DNA of 64,000 nt from Candidatus Pantoea gossypiicola (GCF_008632075.1 NZ_VWVM01000008.1:182557-246556), one strand, 5' to 3'; counted from the stretch's first letter, positions 27,393 through 39,127 are shown. Program-made: numbers and translations. Notes: generated from the sequence alone by a model not told the origin.

Positions 27393-27417
27393 CATAAGCC
27401 TGCAAATTCAGACAGCA

Positions 27418-28161
27418 TTAAAACAGTGAGACGCGGAAGCCAGGATTAAGGAAGGATTCGCGCGGCGCGTAGTCCAGGGTTTTACCCTGCCAGTCATGCA
27501 CATGGGCACCTGCGGCCATCGCCACGGCATGACCCGCGCCGGTATCCCAGATGTTGGTTGGCCCGAAACGAGGATAGAGCTGGGCTTTCCCTTCCGCCAC
27601 CAGGCAGAATTTCAGAGAAGATCCAGTGGCGACGGTCTGATGTTCACCCAGCTGTTTCAGGTACTCTTTCATCTCGGCGTCATCACCATGTGAGCGGCTT
27701 ACCACCACCAGCGGAGGACGCGCGTCACGGGCATGAATCTGCTCACGCTGACCGCCCTCCTCTTTCCACGCTTTGCCGTCTGCTGCGGAGTACATTACGC
27801 CCAGCACCGGCGCGTAAACCACGCCCATCACCGGCTTGCCCGCTTCGATTAGCGCAATATTGACGGTAAATTCGCCGTTGCGCTTGATGAACTCTTTGGT
27901 GCCATCCAGCGGATCGACCAGCCAGTAACGCTGCCAGTGCTGACGCACCTCCCAGGCAGGAGGATCTTCTTCTGACAGCACCGGTATCTCAGGCGATAAC
28001 TGCTTCAGGCCCTTCATGATGACGTTGTGCGCCGCGATATCCGCAGCGGTCACCGGTGAATCGTCCGATTTGTGAGAAACGTCAAGCGGCGCGGCACCGT
28101 TATAGACCTGCATAATCGCGTCGCCCGCTTCGCGTGCCAGTTGGCAGATTTGCTCTAACAT
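27418..28161 (-). CDS. cysQ: 3'(2'),5'-bisphosphate nucleotidase CysQ
   Basis: 247 aa, inositol-monophosphatase superfamily. It removes the 3'-phosphate from PAP and PAPS, by-products of sulfate assimilation, at the inner-membrane face. Metal motifs: EED at 64-66, DPLDGTKEF at 83-91 and WDTGAGHAV near the C-terminus. Lithium-sensitive family. Divergent from cpdB as in E. coli. Confidence 0.95.
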   Translation of the reverse strand: MLEQICQLAREAGDAIMQVYNGAAPLDVSHKSDDSPVTAADIAAHNVIMKGLKQLSPEIPVLSEEDPPAWEVRQHWQRYWLVDPLDGTKEFIKRNGEFTVNIALIEAGKPVMGVVYAPVLGVMYSAADGKAWKEEGGQREQIHARDARPPLVVVSRSHGDDAEMKEYLKQLGEHQTVATGSSLKFCLVAEGKAQLYPRFGPTNIWDTGAGHAVAMAAGAHVHDWQGKTLDYAPRESFLNPGFRVSLF

Positions 28162-28453
28162 TTTTCACCTCGTTGTGTCTGTCTGCTGCGGGATAGGTTC
28201 ACCCCAGCTAGTGACATTTTAGCAGTTCAGCCTGCGGTGCTCATGCACAGGCAGCTGACCCATCAATTTTTAGATATATCAATACCATAGTTACACGCTT
28301 ATCGCTACGCCTGTGCCGCTGCGCCTCCGTCGTATAAGAATCCGCCGCTGGCTGATGCGCCAAAACGTTATATCCATCACGATTTAAAATGACTATCTGT
28401 CATGCTTTTACATTATTTTGAGAGCCTGAATTTAATTTGCAGCAGGAGCAAGC

Positions 28454-30397
28454 ATGTTTAAGCCCGGAATGATGTTACTGGCCCTGAGCGTTTCCGCCGC
28501 CACCCAGGCCGCAACGGTCGATCTGCGGATACTGGAAACCACCGATCTGCACAGCAATATGATGGATTTCGACTATTACAAAGACACGCCAACCGCGAAG
28601 TTTGGGCTGGTGCGAACCGCCACGCTGATTCACGCTGCGCGCCAGGAGGTGAAGAACAGTCTGCTGGTCGATAACGGTGACATTATCCAGGGCAGCCCGC
28701 TGGGTGACTATATGGCGGCGAAAGGGTTACGTGATGGCGAAATTCATCCGGTTTATAAGGCGCTCAACACGCTGGATTACAGCGTTGGTAACCTCGGTAA
28801 TCATGAATTCAATTATGGCCTGCCCTACCTGAAAAAAGCGCTGGCAGGGGCACGCTTTCCTTATGTGAACGCCAACGTGATTGATGTGAAGAGCGGCAAG
28901 CCGCTGTTTACCCCCTATATCATCAAATCCAGCACGGTGGTTGATCGCGAGGGGAAAACACAGACTCTGAAGGTTGGCTATATCGGCTTTGTGCCGCCGC
29001 AGATCATGGTGTGGGATAAGGCGAATCTGCAGGGCAAAGTGCGGGTCGATGACATCACCGAAACGGCACGCCGTTATGTACCTGAGATGCGCGCCCAGGG
29101 TGCCGATCTGATTATCGCTATCCCCCACTCCGGCCTGAGCAGCGAGCCGTATCACACGATGGCGGAGAACTCGGTTTACTATCTCAGCCAGGTGAAAGGC
29201 ATTAACGCCATCCTGTTTGGTCATGCGCATGCGGTCTTCCCCAGTAAGGAATTCGCCGCCATTAAGGGTGCAGACATCGTTAACGGAACGCTGAACGGGA
29301 TTCCGGCAGTGATGCCAGGCATGTGGGGCGATCATCTGGGCGTGGTCGATCTGGTGCTGAGCAATGAAGATGGACACTGGCAGGTAAGCAGCGGCAAAGC
29401 ACAGGCGCGGCCGATTTATGACGTCGCCGCGAAGAAATCGCTGGCGGCGGAAGATCCGGCACTGGTGAAAGTGCTCGCTGACGATCACCGCGCGACGCGG
29501 GAGTTTGTGGCGAAACCCATCGGCAAGTCCGCCAATGTGATGTATAGCTATCTGTCGCTGGTTCAGGACGACCCAACAGTACAGATCGTCAATAATGCTC
29601 AGCGCGCCTACGTGGAGCACTTTATTCAGGGCGATCCGGATCTGGGCCGACTGCCGGTACTCTCTGCGGCTGCGCCGTTTAAAGCGGGCGGACGTAAAAA
29701 TGACCCATCGAGTTACACCGAAGTGGAGAAAGGCGCGCTGACCTTCCGTAACGCCGCCGACCTTTATCTCTATCCCAATACGCTGGTGGTGATGAAAGTC
29801 ACAGGCGCACAGGTCAAAGAGTGGCTGGAGTGTTCTGCGGGCCAGTTTAACCAGATCGATCCACACAGCAGCAAAACGCAGTCGCTGATCAACTGGGATT
29901 TCCGCACCTATAACTTCGACGTCATTGATGGGGTAAATTACCAGATCGATGTGACTCAGCCTGCGCGCTACGACGCGGAGTGTAAACTGATCCACCCGGA
30001 TGTTTCACGTATCCGCCAGCTTACCTGGCAGGGTAAGCCTGTCGATCCGCAGGCCACTTTCCTGGTGGCGACCAATAACTATCGCGCTTACGGCGGCAAG
30101 TTTGCTGGCACCGGGGATAAGTACATTGCTTTTGCTTCGCCGGATGAGAACCGGGCAGTGGTTGCGGCTTATATCAGCGCAGAAACCAAAGCACACGGTG
30201 AAGTGCAGCCGAAGGCGGACAATAACTGGCGTCTGGCACCCATTACTTCATCCACCCCGCTCGATATTCAGTTTGAAACGGCACCGGGTGATAAGGCGAC
30301 CGGCTTTATTCAGCAGCATGCGCAATATCCGCTTCGGCCCAAAGGGACAGATGCGATTGGCTTTGCGCTGTGGCAGGTGAATTTACAGCAGAAATAA
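28454..30397 (+). CDS. cpdB: 2',3'-cyclic-nucleotide 2'-phosphodiesterase/3'-nucleotidase, periplasmic
   Basis: 647 aa with a signal peptide ending TQA (about residue 19). N-terminal metallophosphoesterase domain with the metal motifs [27 protein letters not shown] and GHAHA, and a C-terminal 5'-nucleotidase substrate domain with aromatic stacking residues. It degrades 2',3'-cNMPs and 3'-nucleotides so that nucleosides can be taken up. Ribosome site AGGAGCAAGC. The 422-codon frame on the opposite strand is a shadow. Confidence 0.95.
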   Translation: MFKPGMMLLALSVSAATQAATVDLRILETTDLHSNMMDFDYYKDTPTAKFGLVRTATLIHAARQEVKNSLLVDNGDIIQGSPLGDYMAAKGLRDGEIHPVYKALNTLDYSVGNLGNHEFNYGLPYLKKALAGARFPYVNANVIDVKSGKPLFTPYIIKSSTVVDREGKTQTLKVGYIGFVPPQIMVWDKANLQGKVRVDDITETARRYVPEMRAQGADLIIAIPHSGLSSEPYHTMAENSVYYLSQVKGINAILFGHAHAVFPSKEFAAIKGADIVNGTLNGIPAVMPGMWGDHLGVVDLVLSNEDGHWQVSSGKAQARPIYDVAAKKSLAAEDPALVKVLADDHRATREFVAKPIGKSANVMYSYLSLVQDDPTVQIVNNAQRAYVEHFIQGDPDLGRLPVLSAAAPFKAGGRKNDPSSYTEVEKGALTFRNAADLYLYPNTLVVMKVTGAQVKEWLECSAGQFNQIDPHSSKTQSLINWDFRTYNFDVIDGVNYQIDVTQPARYDAECKLIHPDVSRIRQLTWQGKPVDPQATFLVATNNYRAYGGKFAGTGDKYIAFASPDENRAVVAAYISAETKAHGEVQPKADNNWRLAPITSSTPLDIQFETAPGDKATGFIQQHAQYPLRPKGTDAIGFALWQVNLQQK

Positions 30398-30405
30398 GAC
30401 GGGAG

Positions 30406-30434
30406 AAAACGCTGCAACCGGGTTAGTTGCAGCG
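30406..30434 (-). terminator. Rho-independent terminator of fklB
   Basis: CGCTGCAAC / GTTGCAGCG stem with a 7 nt loop, followed on the minus strand by TTTTC. It lies between the converging cpdB and fklB stops. Confidence 0.8.
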
Positions 30435-30442
30435 TCCGGGTA

Positions 30443-31063
30443 TTACAGAATTTCCAGCAGCTCAACTTCGAAGATCAGGGTGCTGAATGGTGGGATAGAG
30501 GCACCCGCACCGCGCTCGCCATACGCGAGGTTCTGTGGTATCACCAGCTCCCATTTTGAGCCAACCGGCATCAGGGTCAGTGCTTCGATCCAGCCAGGGA
30601 TAACACCGCTTACCGGGAATTCTGCCGGTTCGCCACGGGCAACCGAGCTGTCAAATACGCTGCCGTCGATCAGTTTGCCGGTGTAGTGAACGCGTACCCG
30701 ATCCTGACGTGATGGGATTGGACCTTCGCCCTGAGTAATCACGCTGAACTGCAGGCCTGATTCGGTGCTGCTCACGCCTTCACGCTGCGCATGTTCCTGC
30801 AGGAACGCCTGACCTTCTGCTGCCATAGCTTCGGTGCGCTCACGACGTACGCCTTCCGCACGTTCGTGTACTTCACGCAGTGCGCGATGAACCACGTCAA
30901 CCGGTACGGCCGGTGAGTTCCCTTCCAGCGCGTCGCGCAGACCCGCGAGCAGTGCTTCTGGTTGCAGACCCTGCAGACCAGATTCCAGCAACTGCTGGCC
31001 AACCTGTAAACCAATACCGTAACTTGCTTGTGCTTCGACGCTGTCGAAAGAAGGGGTAGTCAT
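30443..31063 (-). CDS. fklB: FKBP-type peptidyl-prolyl cis-trans isomerase FklB (FKBP22)
   Basis: 206 aa from the ATG at 31063 ([16 protein letters not shown]), identical in length to E. coli FklB; the upstream extension to 31207 is not supported. An N-terminal helical dimerisation domain (about 1-90) is followed by the FKBP domain (about 100-206) with [17 protein letters not shown], the VIPGWIEAL substrate loop and [14 protein letters not shown]. Cytoplasmic fold catalyst. Divergent from ytfB. Confidence 0.95.
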   Translation of the reverse strand: MTTPSFDSVEAQASYGIGLQVGQQLLESGLQGLQPEALLAGLRDALEGNSPAVPVDVVHRALREVHERAEGVRRERTEAMAAEGQAFLQEHAQREGVSSTESGLQFSVITQGEGPIPSRQDRVRVHYTGKLIDGSVFDSSVARGEPAEFPVSGVIPGWIEALTLMPVGSKWELVIPQNLAYGERGAGASIPPFSTLIFEVELLEIL

Positions 31064-31283
31064 CTTCGTTCCTTTCACTCTCGGATAAATTCGAACCGGC
31101 AGCATAGCAGTGCAGGCCGCTGGCGTAAAATGCCCTGCGTCGCAGATGACTTTTACGGATGAAAGAGAAACAATAGAGCCGTCAGATTTATCAATGCTGG
31201 CAGGCACTTCGCGCCGGTATTGCCCATACTATAACTATCGATGGGGATCACCCCGTCTGTAGCACCTGAATAAGAGAGCAAAC

Positions 31284-31961
31284 ATGGGCCAGATTGCCCC
31301 ACGCCGCCGCAGGATGCGTGCACAACATATCGTATCCCGGCTACAGACCTGGCTGGCCGCACGCAGGCCGCAGCAGCCTGCCGGAGAGGAGGAACCCCGA
31401 ATGGCTTCAGACGCGTCATCCCGCCTGCCGAGCTGGCTACAGCGTATCTGGCATTTTACCGATCACATTCGCTGGATGGACCCGCTGCCAGCGCCGCACC
31501 GTCGGGGCATCGTAGCTGCCCTGCTGGTGATGCTGGTGGCGTTTCTCTGGCCCGCCAGTACATTGCGCTATCCGGTTGAGCAGCCTGTCGCACCCCAGGC
31601 TGAGAAGGAGGTGCCGATGCAGGCGGATATTTATGAAAACAACGGTACCCGTCAGCCTTCATCCTCGCAATCTCAGCAGACGCCAAAAGCCGATTCTCAG
31701 GGGGAATGGCGTAACCTCACCATCGCTTCCGGTCAGACGCTGGCGCAGCTGTTTCGTGACAACAGTCTGCCAGTTAATGATGTGTTTGCGATGGCGCGGG
31801 TGGAAGGCAGCGATCAGCCGCTCAGCACACTGAAAAGTGGTCAGCAGGTTAAAATCCGTCAGGATGCGCAGGGTGCAGTAACAGGTCTGACGGTGGATGG
31901 CGCTAACGGCCCGGTGCTGTTTACCCGTCAGCCCGATGGCAGCTTTATTCGCGCGCAGTAA
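31284..31961 (+). CDS. ytfB: OapA/YtfB-family cell-division-associated membrane protein
   Basis: 225 aa from the ATG at 31284; an in-frame ATG at 31401 has a much better AGGAGG site and would give a 186 aa protein closer to E. coli YtfB's start, so the N-terminus is uncertain. Cytoplasmic basic tail, WMDPLPAPHRRG motif, one membrane span (about 76-97), a Gln/Ser-rich linker and a C-terminal OapA/LysM-like domain that ends FTRQPDGSFIRAQ. E. coli YtfB binds glycans and localises to the division septum. Confidence 0.88.
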   Translation: MGQIAPRRRRMRAQHIVSRLQTWLAARRPQQPAGEEEPRMASDASSRLPSWLQRIWHFTDHIRWMDPLPAPHRRGIVAALLVMLVAFLWPASTLRYPVEQPVAPQAEKEVPMQADIYENNGTRQPSSSQSQQTPKADSQGEWRNLTIASGQTLAQLFRDNSLPVNDVFAMARVEGSDQPLSTLKSGQQVKIRQDAQGAVTGLTVDGANGPVLFTRQPDGSFIRAQ

Positions 31962-31984
31962 TGGGAACAGCGGATAAACAAAGG

Positions 31985-32019
31985 TATAAAAACAAAAACG
32001 CCGGCACAGGGCCGGCGTT
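31985..32019 (-). terminator. Terminator of the rpsF-priB-rpsR-rplI operon
   Basis: AACGCCGGC / GCCGGCGTT stem of 9 bp with a 5 nt loop, followed on the minus strand by TTTGTTTTTA. It lies 24 nt after the rplI stop codon. Confidence 0.88.
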
Positions 32020-32043
32020 GATGTCGTGCTTAGTTAATCAGGA

Positions 32044-32505
<462 letters not shown>

Positions 32506-32532
32506 TTAAAGTCGTTAATGGACAGTTGCCGA

Positions 32533-33082
<550 letters not shown>

Positions 33083-33088
33083 GATGGA

Positions 33089-33550
<462 letters not shown>

Positions 33551-33558
33551 ACGTTATA

Positions 33559-33608
33559 GGCTGTGTCCCACAAAGGTTCGCTGTGACGAGCGCTTGTGGG
33601 ACACAGCC
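33559..33608. repeat. 50 bp palindromic element with perfect 15 bp arms
   Basis: GGCTGTGTCCCACAA (33559-33573) and TTGTGGGACACAGCC (33594-33608) are perfect inverted copies around a 20 bp centre that contains its own CGCT/AGCG pairing. It lies between the rpsF leader and the presumed promoter further upstream. No T-tract follows on either strand. It resembles a small palindromic repeat or a collapsed mobile-element end rather than a terminator. Confidence 0.6.
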
Positions 33609-33888
33609 TGAGAATGCGGCTGAAAAATTGACGCGTAATGATACTGGTGACGGCCCCTGAACTCAAGCGCACATTTAAACAAATTGCCGATAGCGTGCCA
33701 GATACCGTGGCTTTTTGTGCTAATGGCGTGAATACAGCGGGTTAATGCCGCTTTGTTCAAAAACGCTGACAGAGAGGTTCAGAGAGACGATTTGGCGATA
33801 ATATGCTCAGTCGCTAAACTGAATAAAGACGCGACGGTTCGCTTAGTGGCGTCATTCAGAGTGTGTTCCCTGAAGTGAGGAGTCGGGC
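33609..33888. other. Intergenic region between rpsF leader and the small secreted-protein gene
   Basis: 280 bp without a supported gene. On the minus strand TTGAAC, 18 nt, TGTATT is a possible rpsF promoter. A minus-strand frame of 68 codons runs across the palindromic repeat and has no homology I recognise, so it is not called. Confidence 0.4.
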
Positions 33889-34095
33889 ATGAAAACGTTC
33901 GTCATCGCCACTTTACTGGGTCTCTTCCTGTCTCCACCCGCTCTTGCCAGCTATGCTGACTGTGCGCAGCAGATGAGAAGTCACAGCAGCGAAGCGGCAT
34001 CGGGTTATGTCTACGTTAACCGGCTGGATACGCCGGAAAGAAACCCGGTCAATGCGCCTGCCAGAACAGCAGAAAAATCGTCTGCACACTGGTAA
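33889..34095 (+). CDS. Small secreted protein, possibly a shortened YjfY (DUF1471)
   Basis: 68 aa with a clear signal peptide (MKTFVIATLLGLFLSPPALA, cleavage about residue 20) and a strong AGGAG ribosome site 8 nt upstream. The segment ASGYVYVNRLDTPER resembles the first strand of DUF1471 proteins, and E. coli has the DUF1471 gene yjfY next to rpsF. The protein stops about 20 residues earlier than YjfY, where the last strands of the fold should be. It may be a truncated relic or a distinct small periplasmic protein. Confidence 0.6.
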   Translation: MKTFVIATLLGLFLSPPALASYADCAQQMRSHSSEAASGYVYVNRLDTPERNPVNAPARTAEKSSAHW

Positions 34096-34109
34096 GTGCC
34101 GGTAGGTTT

Positions 34110-34137
34110 ACGGGCGGCAGAGTCATTCTCCGCCCGT
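34110..34137. terminator. Hairpin between small secreted-protein gene and yjfP
   Basis: ACGGGCGG / CCGCCCGT stem of 8 bp with a 12 nt loop between two converging stop codons. Weak T-content on both sides. Confidence 0.5.
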
Positions 34138-34144
34138 TCATTGT

Positions 34145-34894
34145 TTAAAGCTGATGTTTAAAAAAGCTGACCAGCGCCGTTAAGGCAGATGGGGTGATCT
34201 TGTGCCCAATCTGCTTCTCCGAAAGTGAGGTCAGATGCTGCGCCAGCCCGTTTTCACGCAGTGCGCGCTCCAGTCGTACGCTCTCCGCCCAGGGCACCAC
34301 CTCATCCGCCTCACCATGCCACAACAGCAGCGGTCGGTTTGCCAGTGCCTGCAGATGATTGCAGGGATCGTAGTCCGCCAGCGGTGCCATGCGGGCCGCA
34401 AACTGCGCCTTCTGCTCCGGCGTGTTGGCCACCAGCGGCGGAAAGAGCGACTCGCTGAGCTGCATAAAATAGCCCGATCCCATCATACAGGCGACACTCT
34501 GAATCTGCGGATAACGTGCCATCGCACCCAGCGCCGTCATCCCGCCCATCGACGCGCCTGCCACGGCGAAATGCCCGTCAGCGATCAGATTCTCATTGCG
34601 CAGCGCAGTTTCCAGCAGCGGCAGCTCATCAATGTTCTGCTTCAGTATTTCCCAGAAGCGGCCCAGGCGTACTTCGGCGTCACCGTGATAACGCGCGCCG
34701 TGCAGCTCGGCATCCGGCATGACTGCCCGAAATCCCGCCTGCGCCAGCGCAAAGGCGAAGTAGGCGTAGACCTCTTTTGATGAGGTGAAGCCGTGATAAA
34801 ACAGTACGGTCGGCAGTGGCTGATTCCGCTGTCCGGCAGGCGTGGCGTGCAGGCATTCGATACCGGCCAGCGTTTCTGTGGTGAGTTCAATCAT
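34145..34894 (-). CDS. yjfP: Alpha/beta-hydrolase esterase YjfP
   Basis: 249 aa from the ATG at 34894 (MIELTTETLAGIECLHA), with AGGAG 6 nt upstream and the same length as E. coli YjfP. The nucleophile elbow is AGASMGG with Ser115, the oxyanion region FYHGFTSSKE, the acid in HGEADEVVP and the His in QIGHKITP. A cytosolic carboxylesterase with activity on short acyl esters in E. coli; natural substrate unknown. Confidence 0.92.
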   Translation of the reverse strand: MIELTTETLAGIECLHATPAGQRNQPLPTVLFYHGFTSSKEVYAYFAFALAQAGFRAVMPDAELHGARYHGDAEVRLGRFWEILKQNIDELPLLETALRNENLIADGHFAVAGASMGGMTALGAMARYPQIQSVACMMGSGYFMQLSESLFPPLVANTPEQKAQFAARMAPLADYDPCNHLQALANRPLLLWHGEADEVVPWAESVRLERALRENGLAQHLTSLSEKQIGHKITPSALTALVSFFKHQL

Positions 34895-34992
34895 GGTCTC
34901 TCCTGAGCGGGGGCAAGGCGTGCCGTTCAAGTGTACGTTCTGCGGGTTAATTTGCGAAATTCCCCGCTGCGCTTAGTTATGCTATTCCACGC

Positions 34993-35019
34993 TAAACTTT
35001 TTTCGCAGTATGCCGTTGA
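34993..35019 (+). promoter_or_regulatory. Sigma-28 (FliA) promoter of Cache chemoreceptor gene
   Basis: TAAACTTT, exactly 11 bp, then GCCGTTGA, against TAAAGTTT-N11-GCCGATAA. It ends 34 bp before the start codon. Confidence 0.8.
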
Positions 35020-35053
35020 TCGTGTATTCCCCTAACTTGATCAAAGGTAATTT

Positions 35054-36985
35054 ATGAAGCGTCTCTCTCTCAGCGGACTGAGTCTCGGAGTTAAGCTGTC
35101 TGTACTGACGTCTCTCAGCGTAGCGCTGCTGTTACTGGTACTGACCCTGACTCAAAGCCACAACGCCTCCCGCCAGCTGGAAAATCTCGCCATCGATGAC
35201 ATGCACAACCAGGTGCAGGGCATCTATGAAATGACTACCATGTTTAACGCCACCCTCACCGAAGAGGTGGCTCACTATACCGATCTGTTTACCAGTTTCC
35301 TGCCCAGGCGCTTTAGCCTGGATGAAAGCTCGCGAGTGCAGGTGGGTGCCTTTTCGACACCGGTGCTGCGTGCCGGGTTAAAAACGCTGAACCTCGATCA
35401 GACCGCGGTTGACGATTTCACCGACCGCACCGCCGCCGTGGCGACCATTTTTGTGCGCGATGGTGATGATTTTGTCCGTGTTTCAACTTCGCTGAAAAAA
35501 GAGGATGGCAGTCGCGCCATCGGTACGCAGCTTGACCGCACGGGCGCCGCCTGGAAGAGTGTTCACCAGGGCGAAGTCTACCGCGGCCTGGCCACGCTGT
35601 TCGGCCATCGCTACATCACCCAGTATCAGCCGGTAAAAGATGAGAGTGGCAAGGTCGTCGCCATCCTGTTTGTCGGTGTTGGCATTGATAAGCAGTATGC
35701 CCTGATGCGCGAGAAAATCCTGGCACGCCGGCTGGGCGACAGCGGCCATTTCTATGTGCTCAACGGTACGCCAGGCAAGAATCAGGGCGTGTATCTGTTC
35801 GATCTGCACAATGAAGGGAAACGTCCAGACTGGGATGACGCGACACTACAGCCCCTGCTGACGCAGCCGCAGGGTATGCAGCAGGTGGAGATCAACGGTA
35901 AACAGCAGATGCTGGCATGGCAGCAACTGCCGGGCTGGAACTGGGTGATTACCGGTGAAGTTAACCGTGCCAGCCTGCTTGCCCCGATTACCCACAGCCG
36001 TAACCTGTTCCTGATTACCGGACTGATTCTGGTGGTGATCTTCGCGCTGGGGTTTGTCTGGTACAGCCGTCGGGCGATTACCCGTCCCCTGCAGCAGGTG
36101 ATCCATCTGGCGGAGCAGTATGCCGCCGGAAATCTGCAGGTCCATATGGTTACCCGCCGTCGTGATGAAGTCGGTCAGTTGATTATCGCGATTAACGGCA
36201 TTGGCGATGGGCTGGAAAAAATCGTCGGCCAGGTGCGCGGCGCGGCGCAGGAGATCAGCGACGGCACGGACACCATCGCGGCCAGCAGCCATAACATCAG
36301 CGAGCAGATTGGGCGTCAGGCCAGCAGCGTGGAGCAGACCTCAGCCAGCATGGAGCAGTTTGGTGCCACGGTCGAACACACCGCTGACAGCCTGCGTCAG
36401 GCGATGTCACTGGTGGCCGAAGCCAGCGATATCGTCAGTCATGGCAGCCAGACGGTGGTGCGCTCGGTTAACACCATGTCGGCCATTAAGGTGTCATCGC
36501 AAAGCATTGCAGATATCACCCATGTGATTGAGTCGATCGCCTTCCAGACCAATATTCTGGCACTGAATGCGGCCGTTGAAGCGGCACGAGCCGGTGAACA
36601 GGGCCGTGGCTTTGCTGTGGTGGCTGCAGAGGTGCGTGCGCTGGCACAGCGTTCCGCGCAGGCCGCCAAAGAGATTGATGGACTGATTGCCACCTCTATC
36701 AGCAACGTGGCGGAGGGACACCAGCTCTCTGAGCAGACGCGCGATGCGATGACCGACATTGTGACCCACATCGAACAGGTGCAGGCGCTGATGGGCGAGA
36801 TCAACGTGGCAGCGCAGGAGCAGGCGGCGGGTATCGGCCAGGTGAATCTGGCGATGAACCAGATCAGCCAGGCGACCCATCAGAACAGTGAACTGGTGGC
36901 GCAGGCAGAAAACAGCGCACAGAACCTGAGTGATAAAGGGCATCACCTGACTCAGCTGGTCAGCGTTTTCAGCCTTAAATCCTGA
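35054..36985 (+). CDS. Methyl-accepting chemotaxis protein with periplasmic Cache domain
   Basis: 643 aa. Span 1 (about 13-35), a 270-residue periplasmic sensor of the Cache_3-Cache_2 type ([19 protein letters not shown] and [11 protein letters not shown] are typical blocks), span 2 (about 314-337), HAMP (about 338-392) and the signalling domain with [20 protein letters not shown] at its tip. The C-terminus (VSVFSLKS) lacks the CheR pentapeptide. Ligand unknown; Cache receptors mostly bind organic acids or amino acids. Inserted between yjfP and bsmA compared with E. coli. Confidence 0.93.
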   Translation: MKRLSLSGLSLGVKLSVLTSLSVALLLLVLTLTQSHNASRQLENLAIDDMHNQVQGIYEMTTMFNATLTEEVAHYTDLFTSFLPRRFSLDESSRVQVGAFSTPVLRAGLKTLNLDQTAVDDFTDRTAAVATIFVRDGDDFVRVSTSLKKEDGSRAIGTQLDRTGAAWKSVHQGEVYRGLATLFGHRYITQYQPVKDESGKVVAILFVGVGIDKQYALMREKILARRLGDSGHFYVLNGTPGKNQGVYLFDLHNEGKRPDWDDATLQPLLTQPQGMQQVEINGKQQMLAWQQLPGWNWVITGEVNRASLLAPITHSRNLFLITGLILVVIFALGFVWYSRRAITRPLQQVIHLAEQYAAGNLQVHMVTRRRDEVGQLIIAINGIGDGLEKIVGQVRGAAQEISDGTDTIAASSHNISEQIGRQASSVEQTSASMEQFGATVEHTADSLRQAMSLVAEASDIVSHGSQTVVRSVNTMSAIKVSSQSIADITHVIESIAFQTNILALNAAVEAARAGEQGRGFAVVAAEVRALAQRSAQAAKEIDGLIATSISNVAEGHQLSEQTRDAMTDIVTHIEQVQALMGEINVAAQEQAAGIGQVNLAMNQISQATHQNSELVAQAENSAQNLSDKGHHLTQLVSVFSLKS

Positions 36986-37041
36986 CGTCATTCAGGACGA
37001 TGACATACACTTACTGTTTCGTCCTGAACAGGGGTTTTGCT

Positions 37042-37368
37042 ATGCGTTACGCTTACTTACTGATAATCAGTCTATTGCTGGCAGGCTGTTCCGCATTTGA
37101 AACCACGCCAAAAGCCCCGCCTGCGCCAACCCAACAGGCGCAGGAAATTTCACGGGCACAGAGTGGCGGTTTGCCGAAGCTGGGTAACATTACCGTTAAC
37201 GTGCATGGCTCACCGGATGATGCCCAGCGGGCCATCGCCGCCCAGTCTAATCAGGCTGGCGCGGCTTACTATCAGATCGTGATGCTGAGCGAAACGGTGA
37301 TGCCCGGTTTATGGTACGCCAGCGCAATTCTGTACGGTACCTCACCGGCCACAGGCGCGGGCCAGTAA
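37042..37368 (+). CDS. bsmA: Biofilm peroxide-resistance lipoprotein BsmA (YjfO)
   Basis: 108 aa from the ATG at 37042, with GGGG 8 nt upstream. A lipoprotein signal peptide ends in the lipobox LLAGC (Cys at about 17). The C-terminal half is a DUF1471 fold (LPKLGNITVNVHGSPDDAQRAI..AAYYQIVML). E. coli BsmA contributes to biofilm stress resistance. Its last 27 nt overlap the end of aidB on the other strand. Confidence 0.9.
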   Translation: MRYAYLLIISLLLAGCSAFETTPKAPPAPTQQAQEISRAQSGGLPKLGNITVNVHGSPDDAQRAIAAQSNQAGAAYYQIVMLSETVMPGLWYASAILYGTSPATGAGQ

Positions 37369-38970
37369 CCGGTCAGTCACTGCGGCCTCAAACGGGTGTG
37401 AACCCCGCTGGTCGAGCCACTGCTGGCACCACGCATCCGCCAGGGGTGGCTCACTGTATTTCAGTAGCTGAGCGCCTGTCGCCAGCTGCAGCAGCGCGTG
37501 GGTGACCTCGCGCGCCTGCTCTTCGGGAACGTTCTTAAGCCTCAGTCGCAGCTGACGCCAGCGCGTATCGAAATGCCGATTACTCCCTTTTACCGCCTCA
37601 AACTCCTGACTCAGCATCTCAGTCACCTCTGCGTGACGGCCGAGTACGCGCAGAACGTCAAGACACATCACATTGCCCGATCCTTCCCAGATGCTGTTGA
37701 CCGGCATGTCACGATAGAGCCGCGGCAGCTCACTCGCTTCGCAGTAACCGATGCCTCCCAGCACTTCCATCGATTCCGCCACAAACGGCGCACCCGCTTT
37801 GCAAATCACATATTTTGCCGCTGGCGTAAATAAACGGGCAAAGGCGACCTCATGCGGTTTGGCCGGTTGTGACCAGGCACGAGCCAGCCGCATCAGCAGA
37901 GCAGTTTGCCCCTCAAGCTGCAGCGCCTGCTGTGCCAGAACCTGACGCATCAGCGGCTGATCAACCAGATTTTTTCCCATGACCTGACGCTGATGAGCAT
38001 GCCAGAGCGCCACCGAGAAGGCGCGCCGCATCTGGCCATGACTGCCGAGCGCGCAGTCAAAGCGCGTCATACCGGCCATTTTCAGGATCAGCCGTACGCC
38101 TTCGCCCTCTTCCCCCAGCAGCCAGCCGGTCGCGTCGCGAAATTCCACTTCGCAGCTGGCATTTGAGCGATTGCCCAGCTTATCTTTGATCTGCTCAAGC
38201 TGGATGGCGTTGCGTGACCCGTCGGGCAACAGACGCGGCAGGAAAAAACAGCTTAATCCCTCGGGCGTCTGTGCCAGGACCAGATGCGCATCACTCTGGG
38301 GCACTGAGAAGAACCACTTGTGGCCGGTCAGCCGCCAGGCTTCTCCCGGGCCGCGCGCCCCCAGCGGCTCGGCACGGGTGGTGCTGGTAAGCAGATCGCT
38401 GCCGCCCTGCTTTTCTGTCATGCCCATCCCGATCAGCAATCCGCGTTTCTGGTCGCCGGGCTGTGCATGCGTGTCGTAGCGGTCGCTGAGCAGCGGATCG
38501 AGCCAGCTTTCAAACGCGGCGGGCAGATAAGCCTGCAGCAGCGGAATGGCGGCGTGCGTCATGGTCACCGGGCAGAGCGTACCCGCATCTACCTGCGCGT
38601 GCAGGATAAAGCGTGCAGCGCGCGCTACGCTGGCCTGTTCACGCACCGTAGGTTGCCAGCTGAGGTTGTGCAGACGACTGGCGCAGACGCCCTGCATCAG
38701 CAGGTGCCAGGCAGGATGAAAGCGAACCTCATCCAGGCGCACGCCACGGGCATCGTAGCGCAGCAGTTCAGGCGGTTCAGCATTGGCGAGCCGGCCCAGC
38801 TCCAGCGACTCGGCGCTGCCTAGCTGGCGGCCGACTGACGCCAGCCATTCCCCATCCCATCCGGCGCCTTCGCGTGACAGTGCCTCGCCAAGCGGCGTGT
38901 CAGACAGGAACAGGTTACTGTTGCTCAAAGGATGGGGCTGATTAAAAACGGTATGTGTTGTCCAGGTCAT
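37342..38970 (-). CDS. aidB: Acyl-CoA dehydrogenase-like adaptive-response protein AidB
   Basis: 542 aa, same length class as E. coli AidB (541). FAD-binding acyl-CoA dehydrogenase fold: GMGMTEKQGGSD and HKWFFS in the N-terminal and beta domains, the C-terminal helical domain with YVICKAGAPFVAESMEVLGGIGYCE, and an extra basic C-terminal domain used for DNA binding. Induced with the Ada alkylation response in E. coli and thought to shield DNA; has isovaleryl-CoA dehydrogenase activity. Convergent overlap with bsmA. Confidence 0.95.
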   Translation of the reverse strand: MTWTTHTVFNQPHPLSNSNLFLSDTPLGEALSREGAGWDGEWLASVGRQLGSAESLELGRLANAEPPELLRYDARGVRLDEVRFHPAWHLLMQGVCASRLHNLSWQPTVREQASVARAARFILHAQVDAGTLCPVTMTHAAIPLLQAYLPAAFESWLDPLLSDRYDTHAQPGDQKRGLLIGMGMTEKQGGSDLLTSTTRAEPLGARGPGEAWRLTGHKWFFSVPQSDAHLVLAQTPEGLSCFFLPRLLPDGSRNAIQLEQIKDKLGNRSNASCEVEFRDATGWLLGEEGEGVRLILKMAGMTRFDCALGSHGQMRRAFSVALWHAHQRQVMGKNLVDQPLMRQVLAQQALQLEGQTALLMRLARAWSQPAKPHEVAFARLFTPAAKYVICKAGAPFVAESMEVLGGIGYCEASELPRLYRDMPVNSIWEGSGNVMCLDVLRVLGRHAEVTEMLSQEFEAVKGSNRHFDTRWRQLRLRLKNVPEEQAREVTHALLQLATGAQLLKYSEPPLADAWCQQWLDQRGSHPFEAAVTDRLLARACGR

Positions 38971-39000
38971 AACGACTCCTCACGGATGTCACTCAGTAAG

Positions 39001-39127
<127 letters not shown>

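Noticed and set aside
28727..29995. 422-codon open frame on the minus strand inside cpdB
   Set aside because: Antisense shadow of a complete, well conserved CpdB; no recognisable domain and composition reflecting the complementary codons.
33554..33760. 68-codon minus-strand frame upstream of rpsF
   Set aside because: Runs through the 15 bp inverted repeat, lacks a ribosome site and has no family I recognise.
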